From assembly GCF_001298105.1 (NCBI RefSeq), contig NZ_LGJH01000152.1, forward strand, positions 48,815 to 112,814: a DNA stretch of 64,000 bases, in the 5' to 3' direction. Under the pieces are notes generated by a model that did no database searches, was not told the DNA's origin, and saw nothing but the letters and a program-made list of their open reading frames with translations. Both the position numbers and the translations under genes were made by a program. Source of the stretch: Novosphingobium sp. ST904. GTDB taxonomy: Bacteria > Pseudomonadota > Alphaproteobacteria > Sphingomonadales > Sphingomonadaceae. Within the stretch, counting starts at the first letter, position 1. Each line of letters starts with the position of its first letter. This document shows, in pieces, positions 38,594 through 47,742 of this stretch.

Positions 38594-39364
38594 ATGCGCC
38601 GGCTTCTCGCCATTCTGATCTCGCTTTTTGCGGCCTTCACGGCACTGTCGCCTTCGGCCATGGCGCAGCAGTCAGGTCCGCTCGTACTTGCTGCGGCCAG
38701 TCTCCAGGAATCGATGAACGCCGCCGCGGATGCCTGGGTCGCCAAAGGCCATTCCCGACCGAAAATCTCCTTCGCGGGATCTTCCGCCCTTGCCCGCCAG
38801 ATCGAGGCCGGCGCCCCTGCCGACCTGTTCATCTCCGCGGACGAGCCCTGGATGGACGAAGTGCAGTCCAAGGGTCTTCTGCGCCCGAAGACCCGCGTAT
38901 CGTTTCTCACCAACAACCTGGTGCTGATCGCCCCCGCCGCAAAGCCTGTGCGCATCAAGATCCGTCCCGGCTTTCCGCTGGCCGCCGCGCTCGGCTCCGG
39001 CCGACTGGCCGTAGCGGACCCGAATGCGGTCCCCGCAGGACTTTACGCCCGACAGGCACTGACCCGGCTCAAGGTCTGGCCCTCGGTCCAGAACAGGCTC
39101 GCGCCGGCCGAAAACGTTCGCGCCGCCCTCGCGCTGGTCAGCCGGGGTGCCGCGCCGCTCGGCATAGTCTACAGCACTGATGCGAAAGCCGAACCCGGCG
39201 TGCGGGTCGCCGATACGTTCCCCCCATCCTCGCACGATCCGATCAGCTACCCGGTCGCGGTTCTCGCCTCATCCCGCCACCGCGATGCCGAGGCATTTCG
39301 CCGGTTCCTGATCTCCGCCGAAGGCAAGGCCGTGTTCCGCCGCTTCGGCTTCGGCACGCGCTGA
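38594..39364 (+). CDS. modA: Molybdate ABC transporter, substrate-binding protein
   Basis: A 256-aa periplasmic molybdate-binding protein. Signal peptide to about residue 25 (SAMAQQ), then LVLAAASLQESMNAAADAW, the phosphate/molybdate loop FAGSSALARQIEAGAPADLFISADEPWMD, and the conserved RLAVADPNAVPAGLYARQAL and GAAPLGIVYSTDA motifs. The start at 38594 gives a proper signal peptide; ORF extensions upstream do not. modB follows after 16 bp. No ModE-box of the E. coli type was seen upstream. Confidence 0.94.
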   Translation: MRRLLAILISLFAAFTALSPSAMAQQSGPLVLAAASLQESMNAAADAWVAKGHSRPKISFAGSSALARQIEAGAPADLFISADEPWMDEVQSKGLLRPKTRVSFLTNNLVLIAPAAKPVRIKIRPGFPLAAALGSGRLAVADPNAVPAGLYARQALTRLKVWPSVQNRLAPAENVRAALALVSRGAAPLGIVYSTDAKAEPGVRVADTFPPSSHDPISYPVAVLASSRHRDAEAFRRFLISAEGKAVFRRFGFGTR

Positions 39365-39380
39365 CGCACCTTTTCCGCTC

Positions 39381-40082
39381 GTGACGCTGCTCACTCCCGA
39401 CGAATGGCAAGTCCTGATCCTGTCGCTAAAGGTGAGCGGAGTTGCCATGGTGGCCGCGCTACCTGTTGCCTTCGCCCTGGCATGGATACTGGCACGCTGG
39501 CGCTTTCCGGGCAAAGTGCTGATCGACGCACTGGTTCACCTGCCCCTGGTCTTGCCCCCTGTCGTCACTGGCTGGTTGCTGCTGATCGCGTTCGGCACCA
39601 ACGGACCGCTGGGCCGCTTTTTCGCCGAATGGCTGGGCCTCACCTTCATCTTCCGCTGGACCGGCGCCGCGCTCGCCGCTGCCGTCATGGCTCTCCCCCT
39701 GATGGTTCGTGCGATGCGGCTTTCTATCGAAGCCGTGGATCGCCGCCTTGAAGACGCAGCCCGGACGCTCGGTGCAGGGCGCTGGCATACGTTCCGAACG
39801 ATCACCCTCCCGCTGGCAATGCCGGGCGTTCTGGCCGGCCTGGTGCTGGGCCTTGCCCGCTCCATCGGCGAATTCGGCGCAACGATCACTTTCGCCTCCA
39901 ACATTCCCGGCGAGACGCAGACCCTCCCGCTCGCGATCTATAGCGCGCTGCAGATGCCCGGTGCGGAGTGGCAGGTCACGCGGCTTGCCGTGCTGTCCAT
40001 CCTCGTCTCCGTTATCGCCCTCGTGGCGTCCGAGTGGCTGGCGCGGCGCAGCGGTCAGGGGCGTGCCCATCATGCCCTTTGA
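39381..40082 (+). CDS. modB: Molybdate ABC transporter, permease
   Basis: A 233-aa inner-membrane permease with five or six helices and the EAA loop EAVDRRLEDAARTLGAGRWHTFRTITLPLAMPG (about 115-147). Start is GTG. LLPPVVTGWLL and the RSIGEFGATITFASNIPGETQTLPLAIY motif are diagnostic for ModB. Its 3' end overlaps the modC start by 11 bp, indicating coupling. Confidence 0.95.
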   Translation: MTLLTPDEWQVLILSLKVSGVAMVAALPVAFALAWILARWRFPGKVLIDALVHLPLVLPPVVTGWLLLIAFGTNGPLGRFFAEWLGLTFIFRWTGAALAAAVMALPLMVRAMRLSIEAVDRRLEDAARTLGAGRWHTFRTITLPLAMPGVLAGLVLGLARSIGEFGATITFASNIPGETQTLPLAIYSALQMPGAEWQVTRLAVLSILVSVIALVASEWLARRSGQGRAHHAL

Positions 40083-40707
40083 TATCGACATCTCGCTCCG
40101 CCGCGGAACGGAACGTTTCGATTATGCCTTCCGCACGGAAAAAGGCGGGCTGACGGCACTGTTCGGGCCGTCAGGCGCAGGCAAGACATCCCTGCTCGAT
40201 GCGATTTCCGGCCTTGCCCGGCCTGTCCAGGGCCGCATCCATGTCGAAGACACCGTGCTGTTCGACAGCACGAAGCGGATAGATCTCAGGCCCGAACAGC
40301 GCCGCTGCGGCTACGTGTTCCAGGACCTGCGGCTCTTTTCCCATCGGTCCGTACGCGACAACCTGCTCTACGGGTGGCGCCTTGCACCTGCTGGCCAACG
40401 CTGGATGGATCTGGAAACCGCGCTGGGCTTTCTCGGAATCGGCCATCTGCTGGAGCGCATGCCCGCGACGCTTTCGGGCGGGGAAGCCCAGCGCGTGGCA
40501 ATCGGCCGCGCCCTGCTTTCCGGTCCGCGGTTCCTTCTGATGGACGAGCCTCTCGCCTCGGTTGACGCCGAAAGGCGTGAGGAAATCCTGACCGTGATCG
40601 AGCGCATACGCGACGAACTGGCGCTGCCGATCCTTTATGTCAGCCATGACCGTGCCGAAGTGGACCGACTTGCCGACCGCGTCATCGCCATCGAACGGCG
40701 CGGCTGA
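40072..40707 (+). CDS. modC: Molybdate ABC transporter ATPase, short form without TOBE domain
   Basis: A 211-aa ABC ATPase that powers ModAB import. Walker A GPSGAGKTS at about 32-40, Q-loop CGYVFQDLRLF, signature LSGGEAQRVAIGRALL, Walker B FLLMDEPLASVD and the switch VSHDRAEV are intact. E. coli ModC is about 350 aa because of a C-terminal TOBE/Mop domain that binds molybdate; this protein stops right after the ATPase domain at ERRG. No frame break is seen, so the short form is probably real. The 5' end overlaps modB. Confidence 0.93.
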   Translation: MPFDIDISLRRGTERFDYAFRTEKGGLTALFGPSGAGKTSLLDAISGLARPVQGRIHVEDTVLFDSTKRIDLRPEQRRCGYVFQDLRLFSHRSVRDNLLYGWRLAPAGQRWMDLETALGFLGIGHLLERMPATLSGGEAQRVAIGRALLSGPRFLLMDEPLASVDAERREEILTVIERIRDELALPILYVSHDRAEVDRLADRVIAIERRG

Positions 40708-40766
40708 CGGACTTTCAAAAATTGCGACCCCGCCAGATTGACAGCCCCCTGCGTTTCGCACAAACA

Positions 40767-40783
40767 GGAATAGTAATTCTAAT
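40767..40783 (+). promoter_or_regulatory. Shared operator, site 1 (glycoside operon)
   Basis: GGAATAGTAATTCTAAT lies 41 bp upstream of the TIM-barrel gene and overlaps a TACTAT -10-like sequence. It is one of five related sites, NNAAY-N4-RTTCTAAT, in this region. The two half sites GGAAT and ATTCT form an imperfect palindrome, as expected for a dimeric TetR-family repressor. Confidence 0.65.
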
Positions 40784-40824
40784 ACTATGAGGCGCTGCAC
40801 GGGCACGCCCGGGAGAAGGGGTTG

Positions 40825-41829
40825 ATGGCGAAGATAGAACGGGGCGTGAGCCTTTACAGCTTCCAGGAAGAAATGTTCCTGGGGCAGATGTCGGTTGAGG
40901 ACTGCATTGCCTTTGGCGCCTCAATCGGCGCGAAAGGGATCGAGATCCTGCCCGAACAGAACATGCCGCGTTTCCCCCACATCGACGATGCGGAAGTGGC
41001 GCGCTGGCAGGACATGCTGGCCCGCCACGGCGCGCATTTCACTTGTTACGACATGTTCCTCGACACCAAGCTGCGCAAGGGCGAGACCCTCTCGGACGAA
41101 GAGCAGGTCGAAAGCATCCGGCGCGACCTCGTGCTCTGCAACCGGCTCGGCATCCGCAACATGCGTGTGCTTGTCTTCGTGCGCCCGGACATCCTCGAAA
41201 AATGCGTGCCCCATGCGGAGGAACTGGATGTCCACATGGGCGTGGAAGTCCATGCACCGTGGCATCTCGAACATGCATGGATCCTCCGCACCATCGACGT
41301 GGCGGACCGGATCGGCACGAAGCATCTAGGCATCCTGCCCGACATGGGCATCTTCATGAAACACTACCCGCCGGAATTCCGCGCCCGCTTCGAACGGCAG
41401 GGTGCGCGGCCGGAAGTGGCGCAGTTCATCGTCGACCAGCACGAACATAAGATCATGTGCGAATACACGATCTACGAAGTCGCGGTGAAGATGGGCGGCA
41501 ACAAGGCCGAGATCGCCATGGCCGAGACACTGCGTCACGCGCCTTACGCCAACCCCAAACGGATCGGCGATTATGCACCGTACTTCCGCCATATCCAGGC
41601 CAAGTTCTACGGCATGGCACAAGACTGCACGGACCCCACTATCGCCTACGACGAAGTGATACCCGAACTGGTGAAATGCGGCTGGGAAGGCACGCTTTCG
41701 AGCGAATACGAAGGCAATCGCTGGATCCAGGACGTCTCGCCGGTCGACAGCCGCGAGCAGGTCCGCCGCCAGCATGTGATGTTCGAGCGCCTGATAGCCA
41801 AGGCCGAAGCGGAACTGGAGACCGCCTGA
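40825..41829 (+). CDS. C-glycoside deglycosidase alpha subunit-like TIM-barrel protein
   Basis: A xylose-isomerase-like TIM-barrel metalloprotein of 334 aa, of the sugar isomerase/epimerase superfamily. Candidate metal ligands are Glu in MGVEVHAPWHLE (about 137), Asp in GILPDMGIFM (about 175), His in YFRHIQAKF (about 259) and Glu in LSSEYEG (about 294), a usual E-D-H-E set. Its stop overlaps the start of a DUF6379 gene (TGATG); this exact pair forms the catalytic and small subunits of C-glycoside deglycosidases such as DfgAB, CarBC and DgpBC, which cleave 3-oxo-C-glycosides. The ATG at 40825 follows GAGAAGGGG. Operator site 1 is upstream. Activity on C- rather than O-glycosides is inferred from the pairing. 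Confidence 0.82.
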   Translation: MAKIERGVSLYSFQEEMFLGQMSVEDCIAFGASIGAKGIEILPEQNMPRFPHIDDAEVARWQDMLARHGAHFTCYDMFLDTKLRKGETLSDEEQVESIRRDLVLCNRLGIRNMRVLVFVRPDILEKCVPHAEELDVHMGVEVHAPWHLEHAWILRTIDVADRIGTKHLGILPDMGIFMKHYPPEFRARFERQGARPEVAQFIVDQHEHKIMCEYTIYEVAVKMGGNKAEIAMAETLRHAPYANPKRIGDYAPYFRHIQAKFYGMAQDCTDPTIAYDEVIPELVKCGWEGTLSSEYEGNRWIQDVSPVDSREQVRRQHVMFERLIAKAEAELETA

Positions 41830-42220
41830 TGTTCGACAAGTATCTTATCGACGCCGCTTCGCTGCGCAACACCGGCCCGGCCGATGCGCCCACGGGGTTC
41901 TCCTTCGAGGCCAAGCTCGGCTATTATCGCGGCCTTGGCCTCTCGATGATCGAGAAGCTGGACGTGTCCATCGACGGGGCCTCACTCCCCCGCGCGGCGG
42001 TTCGCATCGATGAAGGCGAAGGCGCATCACGCTGGACGAGATGGAAACCGCTTACGACCGGCGATGGCCCTTCGGGACAGCCGCGACGATCCTTGTCGAT
42101 CATCCGGGCGGGTTCCCCGATGGCGAGCACGAACTCGCTCTGCTCCAGCAACTCCGTGTTTCCTACCTGCCTTTCCCGTCGATCAACACCGATGCCAAGC
42201 GCGTCACGCTCGAGGCATGA
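41829..42220 (+). CDS. DUF6379 protein, C-glycoside deglycosidase beta subunit-like
   Basis: A small beta-sandwich protein of 130 aa (corrected). The diagnostic elements are GFSFEAKLGYYRGLGLSMIEKLDVSIDG (about 20-48), RRWPFGTAATILVDHPGGFPDGEHELAL and the terminal RVSYLPFPSINTD. In characterised systems this subunit closes the active site of the TIM-barrel partner encoded upstream. The frame breaks near 42025, between DEGEG and ITLDEMETAYDRRW; one added base restores the domain up to a stop that overlaps the next start. Tight coupling (1-bp overlap) to the TIM-barrel gene supports a fixed complex. Confidence 0.82.
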
Positions 42221-43823
42221 TGAACCGGCGTAACGCGCTGCATTTAGGCGCGGTGGCAGGGCTGGTGACGGGCCTTCCCGCACCGGCGCTCGCCGCCGCC
42301 GGGAAGCCTCCCGCAAGGAACGGGATCGAGGGCCAGCGCCGGGCCGATCGCGGGGATGACACCTACCTCAATCCGATACTCGCCGGCGACTATCCCGATC
42401 CGACCGTCCTCAAGGATGGCGAAGACTACTATCTCACACATTCCTCTTTCGAAGCCGCGCCCGGACTGCTGATCTGGCATTCGCGCGATCTCGTGAACTG
42501 GACGCCGATAGCTTCCGCGTTGGAAAAACCGCTGGGCACGGTCTTCGCGGTCGATCTCGTGAAGCATGAAGGGCGATATTACATCTACATTCCGTTCATG
42601 GCGGCGCCGTGGTCGGAAGGGCTCAAAAGCTTCGCCAACATCTGTGTCATCCACGCGGACGATATTCGTGGACCGTGGAGCGAGCCGGTCGACCTCGGCA
42701 TCGGCGGCCTGATCGACCCCGGCCATGTCGTGGGTGAAAACGGCAAACGCTATCTCTTTCTGTCCGGTGTCAACCGCGTGCGCCTAACCGACGACGGCCT
42801 CGCCACGGACGGTCCGGTGGAGAAAGTCTATGACGGGTGGAAATATCCTGACGACTGGGTGACCGAAGCCTACTCGCTGGAAGGCCCCAAGTTGTTCCGG
42901 CGCGGCGACTGGTTCTATCTCGTGACGGCGGTGGGCGGCACCGCCGGGCCGCCCACGGCCACATGGTGACGGTGGCCCGTTCGCGCTCGGTTCACGGGCC
43001 TTGGGAGGACTGCCCTCACAATCCCGTAATCCGCACCTGGAACCCCGCGGACAGATGGCTGTCCCGCGGTCACGCCACCTTCGTGGAAGGTCCTGCGGGA
43101 GATTGGTGGGCCGTCTATCACGGATATGAGAACGGCTTCTACACGCTCGGTCGGCAGACCCTGCTCGAACCGATCCGGTGGGACAAGCAGGGCTGGCCTC
43201 ACGCGATGGGCGCCGACCTTGCACGCCCGCTCGCCAAGCCTTCCGGGGGCGAGGCGGGGCCGCACGGCATGGCGTGGTCGGACGATTTCTCAGGCCCGTC
43301 TCTCGGCTCGCGCTGGCGTTTCTACAACCAGGCCCCGGGCGCTGGTGCACGGGCAACCGTCGGCGGCAATGCGCTGACACTTGCAGCGAAAGGCACCGGA
43401 CCGCAGGACTGCTCTCCGCTGACCCACCTTGTCGGCGATCACGCCTACGAGTGCTCAGTCTCTGTAGAGCTGACGGACGGTGCGTCTGCAGGGTTGCTCC
43501 TGTTCTTCAACGACCGGCTGTTCCTCGGCATGGCTTACGATGGCGAGCGCATGGTAAGCTATCGTGGCGGCAAGGCGAGTTACTGGCAGGAGCCGGTGGA
43601 GAAAGGCAGCAGGATCGACTTGCGGATCGTCAACGATCGGCAAATCGTCTCCATGTATCACCGCACGCCAGGTGGTGAGTGGGTTCGCCACGCCGTTCGC
43701 AGCGAAGTCTCCGGCTACCACGCCAATACCATGGACGACCTGGCAAGCCTGCGCCCGGCGATCTTCGCCAGCGGCAAGGGTTCAGCACATTTCAGGGACT
43801 ATCGTTACAAGGCGCTGGCCTGA
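42217..43823 (+). CDS. Tat-exported glycoside hydrolase family 43 with C-terminal beta-sandwich
   Basis: A GH43-type five-bladed propeller enzyme of about 535 aa (corrected), with a Tat-type signal MMNRRNALHLGAVAGLVTGLP. The propeller carries the base Asp in NPILAGDYPDPTVLKDG, the modulator Asp in GGLIDPGHVVGENG and the acid Glu in TEAYSLEGPKLFRRGDWFYL. A C-terminal lectin-like sandwich (from about 345, WSDDFSGPSLGSRWRFY) is usual in xylosidase/arabinofuranosidase subfamilies. The frame breaks near 42957, before GHMVTVARSRS; one base restores it. It is the third gene of the operon, overlapping the DUF6379 stop, and probably trims xylose/arabinose-type residues in the periplasm. Confidence 0.87.
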
Positions 43824-43830
43824 TCGGCTA

Positions 43831-43865
43831 CGAGGGGGAGGCCGGCCTAGCCGCCCTCCCCCTCG
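43831..43865. terminator. Bidirectional stem between GH43 and the DHA2 transporter
   Basis: CGAGGGGGAGGCCGGC, loop CTA, GCCGCCCTCCCCCTCG (one bulge) forms a very strong stem between converging genes; U-tracts are poor on both sides. Confidence 0.7.
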
Positions 43866-43884
43866 CTATGGAATACAATTCCAG

Positions 43885-45309
43885 TCACGCGTCATGTTCG
43901 GGGAACAACGGCGCCGGAAGCCCTAACGCCAGAACCAGGCATATCAGCATCAGACCTTCGATGGCGGCGATCGCAGGCAGGACCGCGCCGACCTCTCCTG
44001 TCGGCGCACCGGCGAAGAAGGCCGTACCGACTATGGCGATGCCCAGCGCCATGCCGAGTTCCTGCACCGTCTTGATGAGACCGCTTGCCGTGCCCGCATG
44101 GCTCCGGTCGACGCGCGCGAGGACCACCGGCGTCAGCGGGCCGCTGGTCATGCCCATGCCGGTCCCGGCAAGAGCAAGACATGGCAGTGCCCACCACAAC
44201 GACACGTCCGTCTCGATCCACGCCAGAGTGCCTCCGGCAAACAATGCCATCAGCGTGATCCCGCCTACCAGCACCCATTTGCCGTGGCTCGTCACGAGCT
44301 TGCGGCCGAGAAAGGCAATACCGAGCATGACCCCGGCGCTGAACGGGATGTGCAGCAGGCCGGTTTCCAGTGGAGAGAAACCGAGCAATTTCTGCGCCCC
44401 GAATGCGAAGACGAACAGGAAGCCGCCCGTCGCCGCGCCGAATGCCAGCGCGATCGCAAGGCCAAGCGCGAACTGCCTTTGATGGAAGAGTTCAGGCGCA
44501 TAAAGCGTCGCGGCCCCGACTTTTGCGCGTCTCTCGGTCCGCCGCCAGACCAGCGCCAGCATGATCGGAGCCGCGAAGAGCAAGGCGAGATGCCAGGGTT
44601 GCCAGCCAAGGTCATGCCCCCGCACAAGCGGATAGAGCATCGCAGCCATAGACGCGGCGAACAGCATGGTTCCACCACCGTCGATCCCGCGCGTCAGGGA
44701 CGAACGCGCAGAAGGCAGCAACTTCCACGCGACGATCACTGCCAACACGCCGACCGGCACGTTGATGAGGAACACACTGCGCCACCCCAGGCCGAAGGGA
44801 TTGGCATGGATCAGCACGCCGCCGATGATCGGCCCGCAGATGGCTGAAAGGCCGCCGATGACGCCGACCCACGCCAGCTTCGCCACGCGCTCCAGTGGCT
44901 GGAACAGGACCTGGATCAATGCCATGACCTGCGGCGCCATCATCGCCCCCGCTCCGCCTTGAAGCACGCGCGCGGCGATGAGTTGTTCAGGGCTGCGAGA
45001 GAGCCCGCAAAGCATCGAGGCAAACGTGAAGCCCGCCACGCCGCCAATGAACAGGCGATTGTAGCCGAAAGCATCCCCCAGCCGGCCGCCCAGCATCAAC
45101 AGCAAGGCAAATGCCAGCGAGTAGCCCGCCGCGACCCATTGCGCCTGTGCCGCCGCCGCGCCGAAGTCCTGTTCGATCACCGGCAGCGCGGTGTTGACGA
45201 TGGTGACGTCCACGATCTCAAGAACCAGCGCCACCATCAATGTCAGGTAGGCCAGCGATTTCTGTCGCTCGGTCAGGTCCATGACCTGCGCCGGAAACGG
45301 CGATGCCAT
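43885..45309 (-). CDS. DHA2-family MFS transporter
   Basis: A 14-helix MFS protein of 474 aa. LEIVDVTIVNTALPVIEQDFGA (motif D1), GGRLGDAFGYNRLF (motif A) and GGLSAICGPIIGGVLI (motif C) mark the EmrB/QacA class. The start at 45309 (MASPFPAQVMDL) lies 5 bp after the GMC oxidoreductase stop, so it belongs to the same operon. In a catabolic locus it could export an intermediate or aglycone, or act as an uptake permease; the family is mainly efflux. Confidence 0.88.
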   Translation of the reverse strand: MASPFPAQVMDLTERQKSLAYLTLMVALVLEIVDVTIVNTALPVIEQDFGAAAAQAQWVAAGYSLAFALLLMLGGRLGDAFGYNRLFIGGVAGFTFASMLCGLSRSPEQLIAARVLQGGAGAMMAPQVMALIQVLFQPLERVAKLAWVGVIGGLSAICGPIIGGVLIHANPFGLGWRSVFLINVPVGVLAVIVAWKLLPSARSSLTRGIDGGGTMLFAASMAAMLYPLVRGHDLGWQPWHLALLFAAPIMLALVWRRTERRAKVGAATLYAPELFHQRQFALGLAIALAFGAATGGFLFVFAFGAQKLLGFSPLETGLLHIPFSAGVMLGIAFLGRKLVTSHGKWVLVGGITLMALFAGGTLAWIETDVSLWWALPCLALAGTGMGMTSGPLTPVVLARVDRSHAGTASGLIKTVQELGMALGIAIVGTAFFAGAPTGEVGAVLPAIAAIEGLMLICLVLALGLPAPLFPEHDA

Positions 45310-45314
45310 GGCGG

Positions 45315-47008
45315 TCAAATCACGCCTTCCTTCAGCATCGAAACTGCCGTCGCGCAGGCCCGCGCAGTGAGCGCCATGTAAGTAAGCGAAGGGTTCTGGC
45401 ATGCCGACGAGCTCATCTGCGCGCCATCGGTGACGAACAGGTTTGGAATGTCGTGAGCCTGGCTAAGGCGATTGAGCACCGAAGTCCCTGGGTCCCAACC
45501 CATCCGCGCGCCGCCCATTTCGTGAATGGAAGTGCCGCCATGGCCCGGCTTGTCGAAGCCCATGATGACGTGGCCGCCCGCGTCGGTCAGCATCGCGGTC
45601 GCCTCGCGATGTGCATCGGCAAGCGCCGCCATTTCCTCCTTGCCGTGCTCGAAGGCGATCTCAAGCTGGCGGACGCGCGCGGGTCGGTGCGGTTGCTCAG
45701 CGTCAGTCGATTGCTGGCGCGTGGCATCGAATCCGCGAAGACCACCAGAACCATCGTCCACGGACCGATCTGGTGCAGCTCTTCCTTGTAATCCTTGCCG
45801 ATGCCGCCCATCCGCTTGCCGCGCGTCCAGGTGCCTTGCAGCGCGCCGCCCTGGAACGAATAGCCGCGCGTGAAGCCATCCCCGTCCAGCGTGTCGAGAT
45901 TGCGGAAACGCGGGATGACGATGCCGGTGGGCCGGTTGCCGAAGCTGGTCCGGCCTTCGAATCCAGGCATCACCGCCATGGCCGCCATCGTATTGGCATG
46001 GTCCATGATGTGCGTGCCGAGCACCCCGCTCGAATTGGCAAGGCCGCGAGGCATCGCTTCGCTAGCCGAGTTGAGCATGAGGTGGACCGAGTTGAACGCC
46101 CCCGCGTTCAGAAACACGACGCGGGCATAGGCAACCTTGTGCTCGCCGGTCTTCGTGTCGATCCAGCGCACCCCGGTAACCCGGCCGGTCTTCGCATCGT
46201 AATCCACCTTGTGGACCTGCGCGTCGGTAACGACCTTGAGCCGCCCGGTCTTCTTCGCCGCCGGCAGTGTTGCCGATTGCGTCGAGAAGTAGGCGCCGTA
46301 GGAACAGCCGCGCGCGCAGATGCTGCGATACTGGCAGTGCGCCCGGCCCTGTTCGGGACGTGCCTCTGTAAGGTTCGCGGTGCGGCCGATTGTCATCACC
46401 CGGTCCGGATACTTCGCCCGGATCCGCTCACGGACGGCCGCCTCGACACAGTTCAATTCCATCGGCGGCAGAAAACGGCCGTCCGGAAGCTGGGCCAGCC
46501 CTTCCGCCGCGCCCGATACGCCGACGAATTCCTCTACCTTGTCGTACCACGGAGCAAGGTCGGCATAGCGGATCGGCCAGTCGGTGCCGAAACCATCCCG
46601 CTTGTTGGCGCCGAAATCATAGTCCGACCAGCGGTAGCACTGCCGCCCCCATGTCAGCGAACGCCCGCCGAGCTGGTAGGAGCGGAACCAGTCGAAGTCC
46701 TTGCCCTTCGCCTTCTGGTAGGGCTGCTCGGCATCGTTGACGAAGTGGCCTTCGGTGAACTCGTTGAAATGCCGGTTGAGCATCTGCACCGGATATTCGC
46801 GGGCATAAAGCTCGACGTCGCCCTGCCCTCGAAACGGCATTTCCCACGGGGCCTTGAGTTCGGTCTCGTAGCCCGTCTGATGCTCGATATTGCGGCCGCG
46901 CTCGACCATCAGGACGGTAAGGCCCGCCTCGGTCAGTTCCTTGGCCGCCCAGCCGCCGGTAATGCCGGAGCCAACGACAATAGCGTCGAATTGCGTGTTG
47001 TTGGTCAT
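45315..47008 (-). CDS. GMC oxidoreductase, glycoside 3-dehydrogenase/C-glycoside 3-oxidase-like
   Basis: An FAD-dependent GMC oxidoreductase of about 564 aa (corrected). Dinucleotide motif VVGSGITGGWAAKEL near residue 10, FAD contact QLGGRSLTWGRQCYRWSDYDF, a Cys-rich CQYRSICARGCSYGAYFSTQSATL, and the catalytic His in TSIHEMGGARMG and Asn in CQNPSLTYMAL. Proteins of this class, paired with a subunit-3 protein, oxidise the C3 hydroxyl of sugars in glycosides. It has no signal peptide, so it is probably carried out by the Tat-exported subunit 3 (adjacent, 1-bp gap). The frame breaks near 45680; one base repairs it. Oxidation at C3 is the step needed before C-glycoside cleavage. Confidence 0.86.
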
Positions 47009-47009
47009 G

Positions 47010-47642
47010 TCAGCCGAAATCCACTGCGGTCCAGTCGCTGGAGAATGCGCGGTCGCCGGGCTTGAGAGGGATGTCCCACTCCCATTTTCCGGGCACCAGT
47101 TCATAACGAAGTTCCTGCGATCCGCCGGCTTCGCTGGTGTAGTAGCCGGTCAGGATCAGCCCCTTGATCGCCGTCCACGGCGATGGTGGCGCGCCTTGGG
47201 CGAAAGCCTGGGTATCGAGCGCCGTCAGTAGCCGCACACGTTCCGCCGGGTCATGTCGCAGAAAATCGCCGCCCGCCGCGCGGTCGAGCGTGTGTTCCAG
47301 CCATGGGAGATGGCGCAGCGAACCGTCGCGGCGACAGAACGGTTCAAGCGCCGCCGTCACCATGCCTGCGGCCATCGGCGTGCGCGTGCCGGAAAGACCA
47401 TGGGCAAGCGCCAGCACGACGAAATCGCCGACCCCCACGTCCTTCGCCCCAGGCGTATCGGTGCGCGGGATCACGAGATCGGAAACCTCCGCGATCAGAT
47501 TGCGCTGGCGGTCGCTCGGCAGTTCGCGCTCGTCGAGAGCGGTAAGCTTCACGCCCGCTGCAGGAATGCCCAGAGCCAGCGCCAGCAGCGCCGCACCCGC
47601 GGTGAATTCGCGGCGGTTCCAGCCGGAAGTGTGAGCGCTCAT
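47010..47642 (-). CDS. Gluconate 2-dehydrogenase subunit 3 family, Tat-exported partner
   Basis: A 210-aa small subunit of a periplasmic GMC dehydrogenase. Tat signal NRREFTAGAALLALALGIPAAG, then SDLVIPRTDTPGAKDVGVGDFV and the family C-terminal GYYTSEAGGSQELRYELVPGKWEWDIPL. It escorts the GMC subunit through the Tat pathway and is needed for activity in related gluconate, fructose and lactose/glucoside dehydrogenases. It directly precedes the GMC gene. A 28-codon ORF remnant overlaps its start. Confidence 0.92.
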   Translation of the reverse strand: MSAHTSGWNRREFTAGAALLALALGIPAAGVKLTALDERELPSDRQRNLIAEVSDLVIPRTDTPGAKDVGVGDFVVLALAHGLSGTRTPMAAGMVTAALEPFCRRDGSLRHLPWLEHTLDRAAGGDFLRHDPAERVRLLTALDTQAFAQGAPPSPWTAIKGLILTGYYTSEAGGSQELRYELVPGKWEWDIPLKPGDRAFSSDWTAVDFG

Positions 47643-47725
47643 GCGTCGATATCCCTTTTCGGCGCATTGCCCGCATGGTCGGCTTCCTGGCCTGCGATCC
47701 GAGAGAGGCCCTTTATCGTCTTCAT
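47639..47725 (-). pseudogene. 28-codon ORF, possible remnant starting MKTIKG
   Basis: An ORF reading MKTIKGLSRIAGQEADHAG, then eight more residues, that ends in an ATGA overlap with the subunit-3 gene. The start MKTIKG is common in sugar phosphate isomerase/epimerase proteins that sit next to Gfo/Idh/MocA genes, but the rest has no similarity I can see. Together with the cut Gfo/Idh gene just upstream it suggests the scar of a deletion that removed most of two genes. Low confidence. Confidence 0.35.
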
Positions 47726-47742
47726 GATCCGTCTCATTTCGA

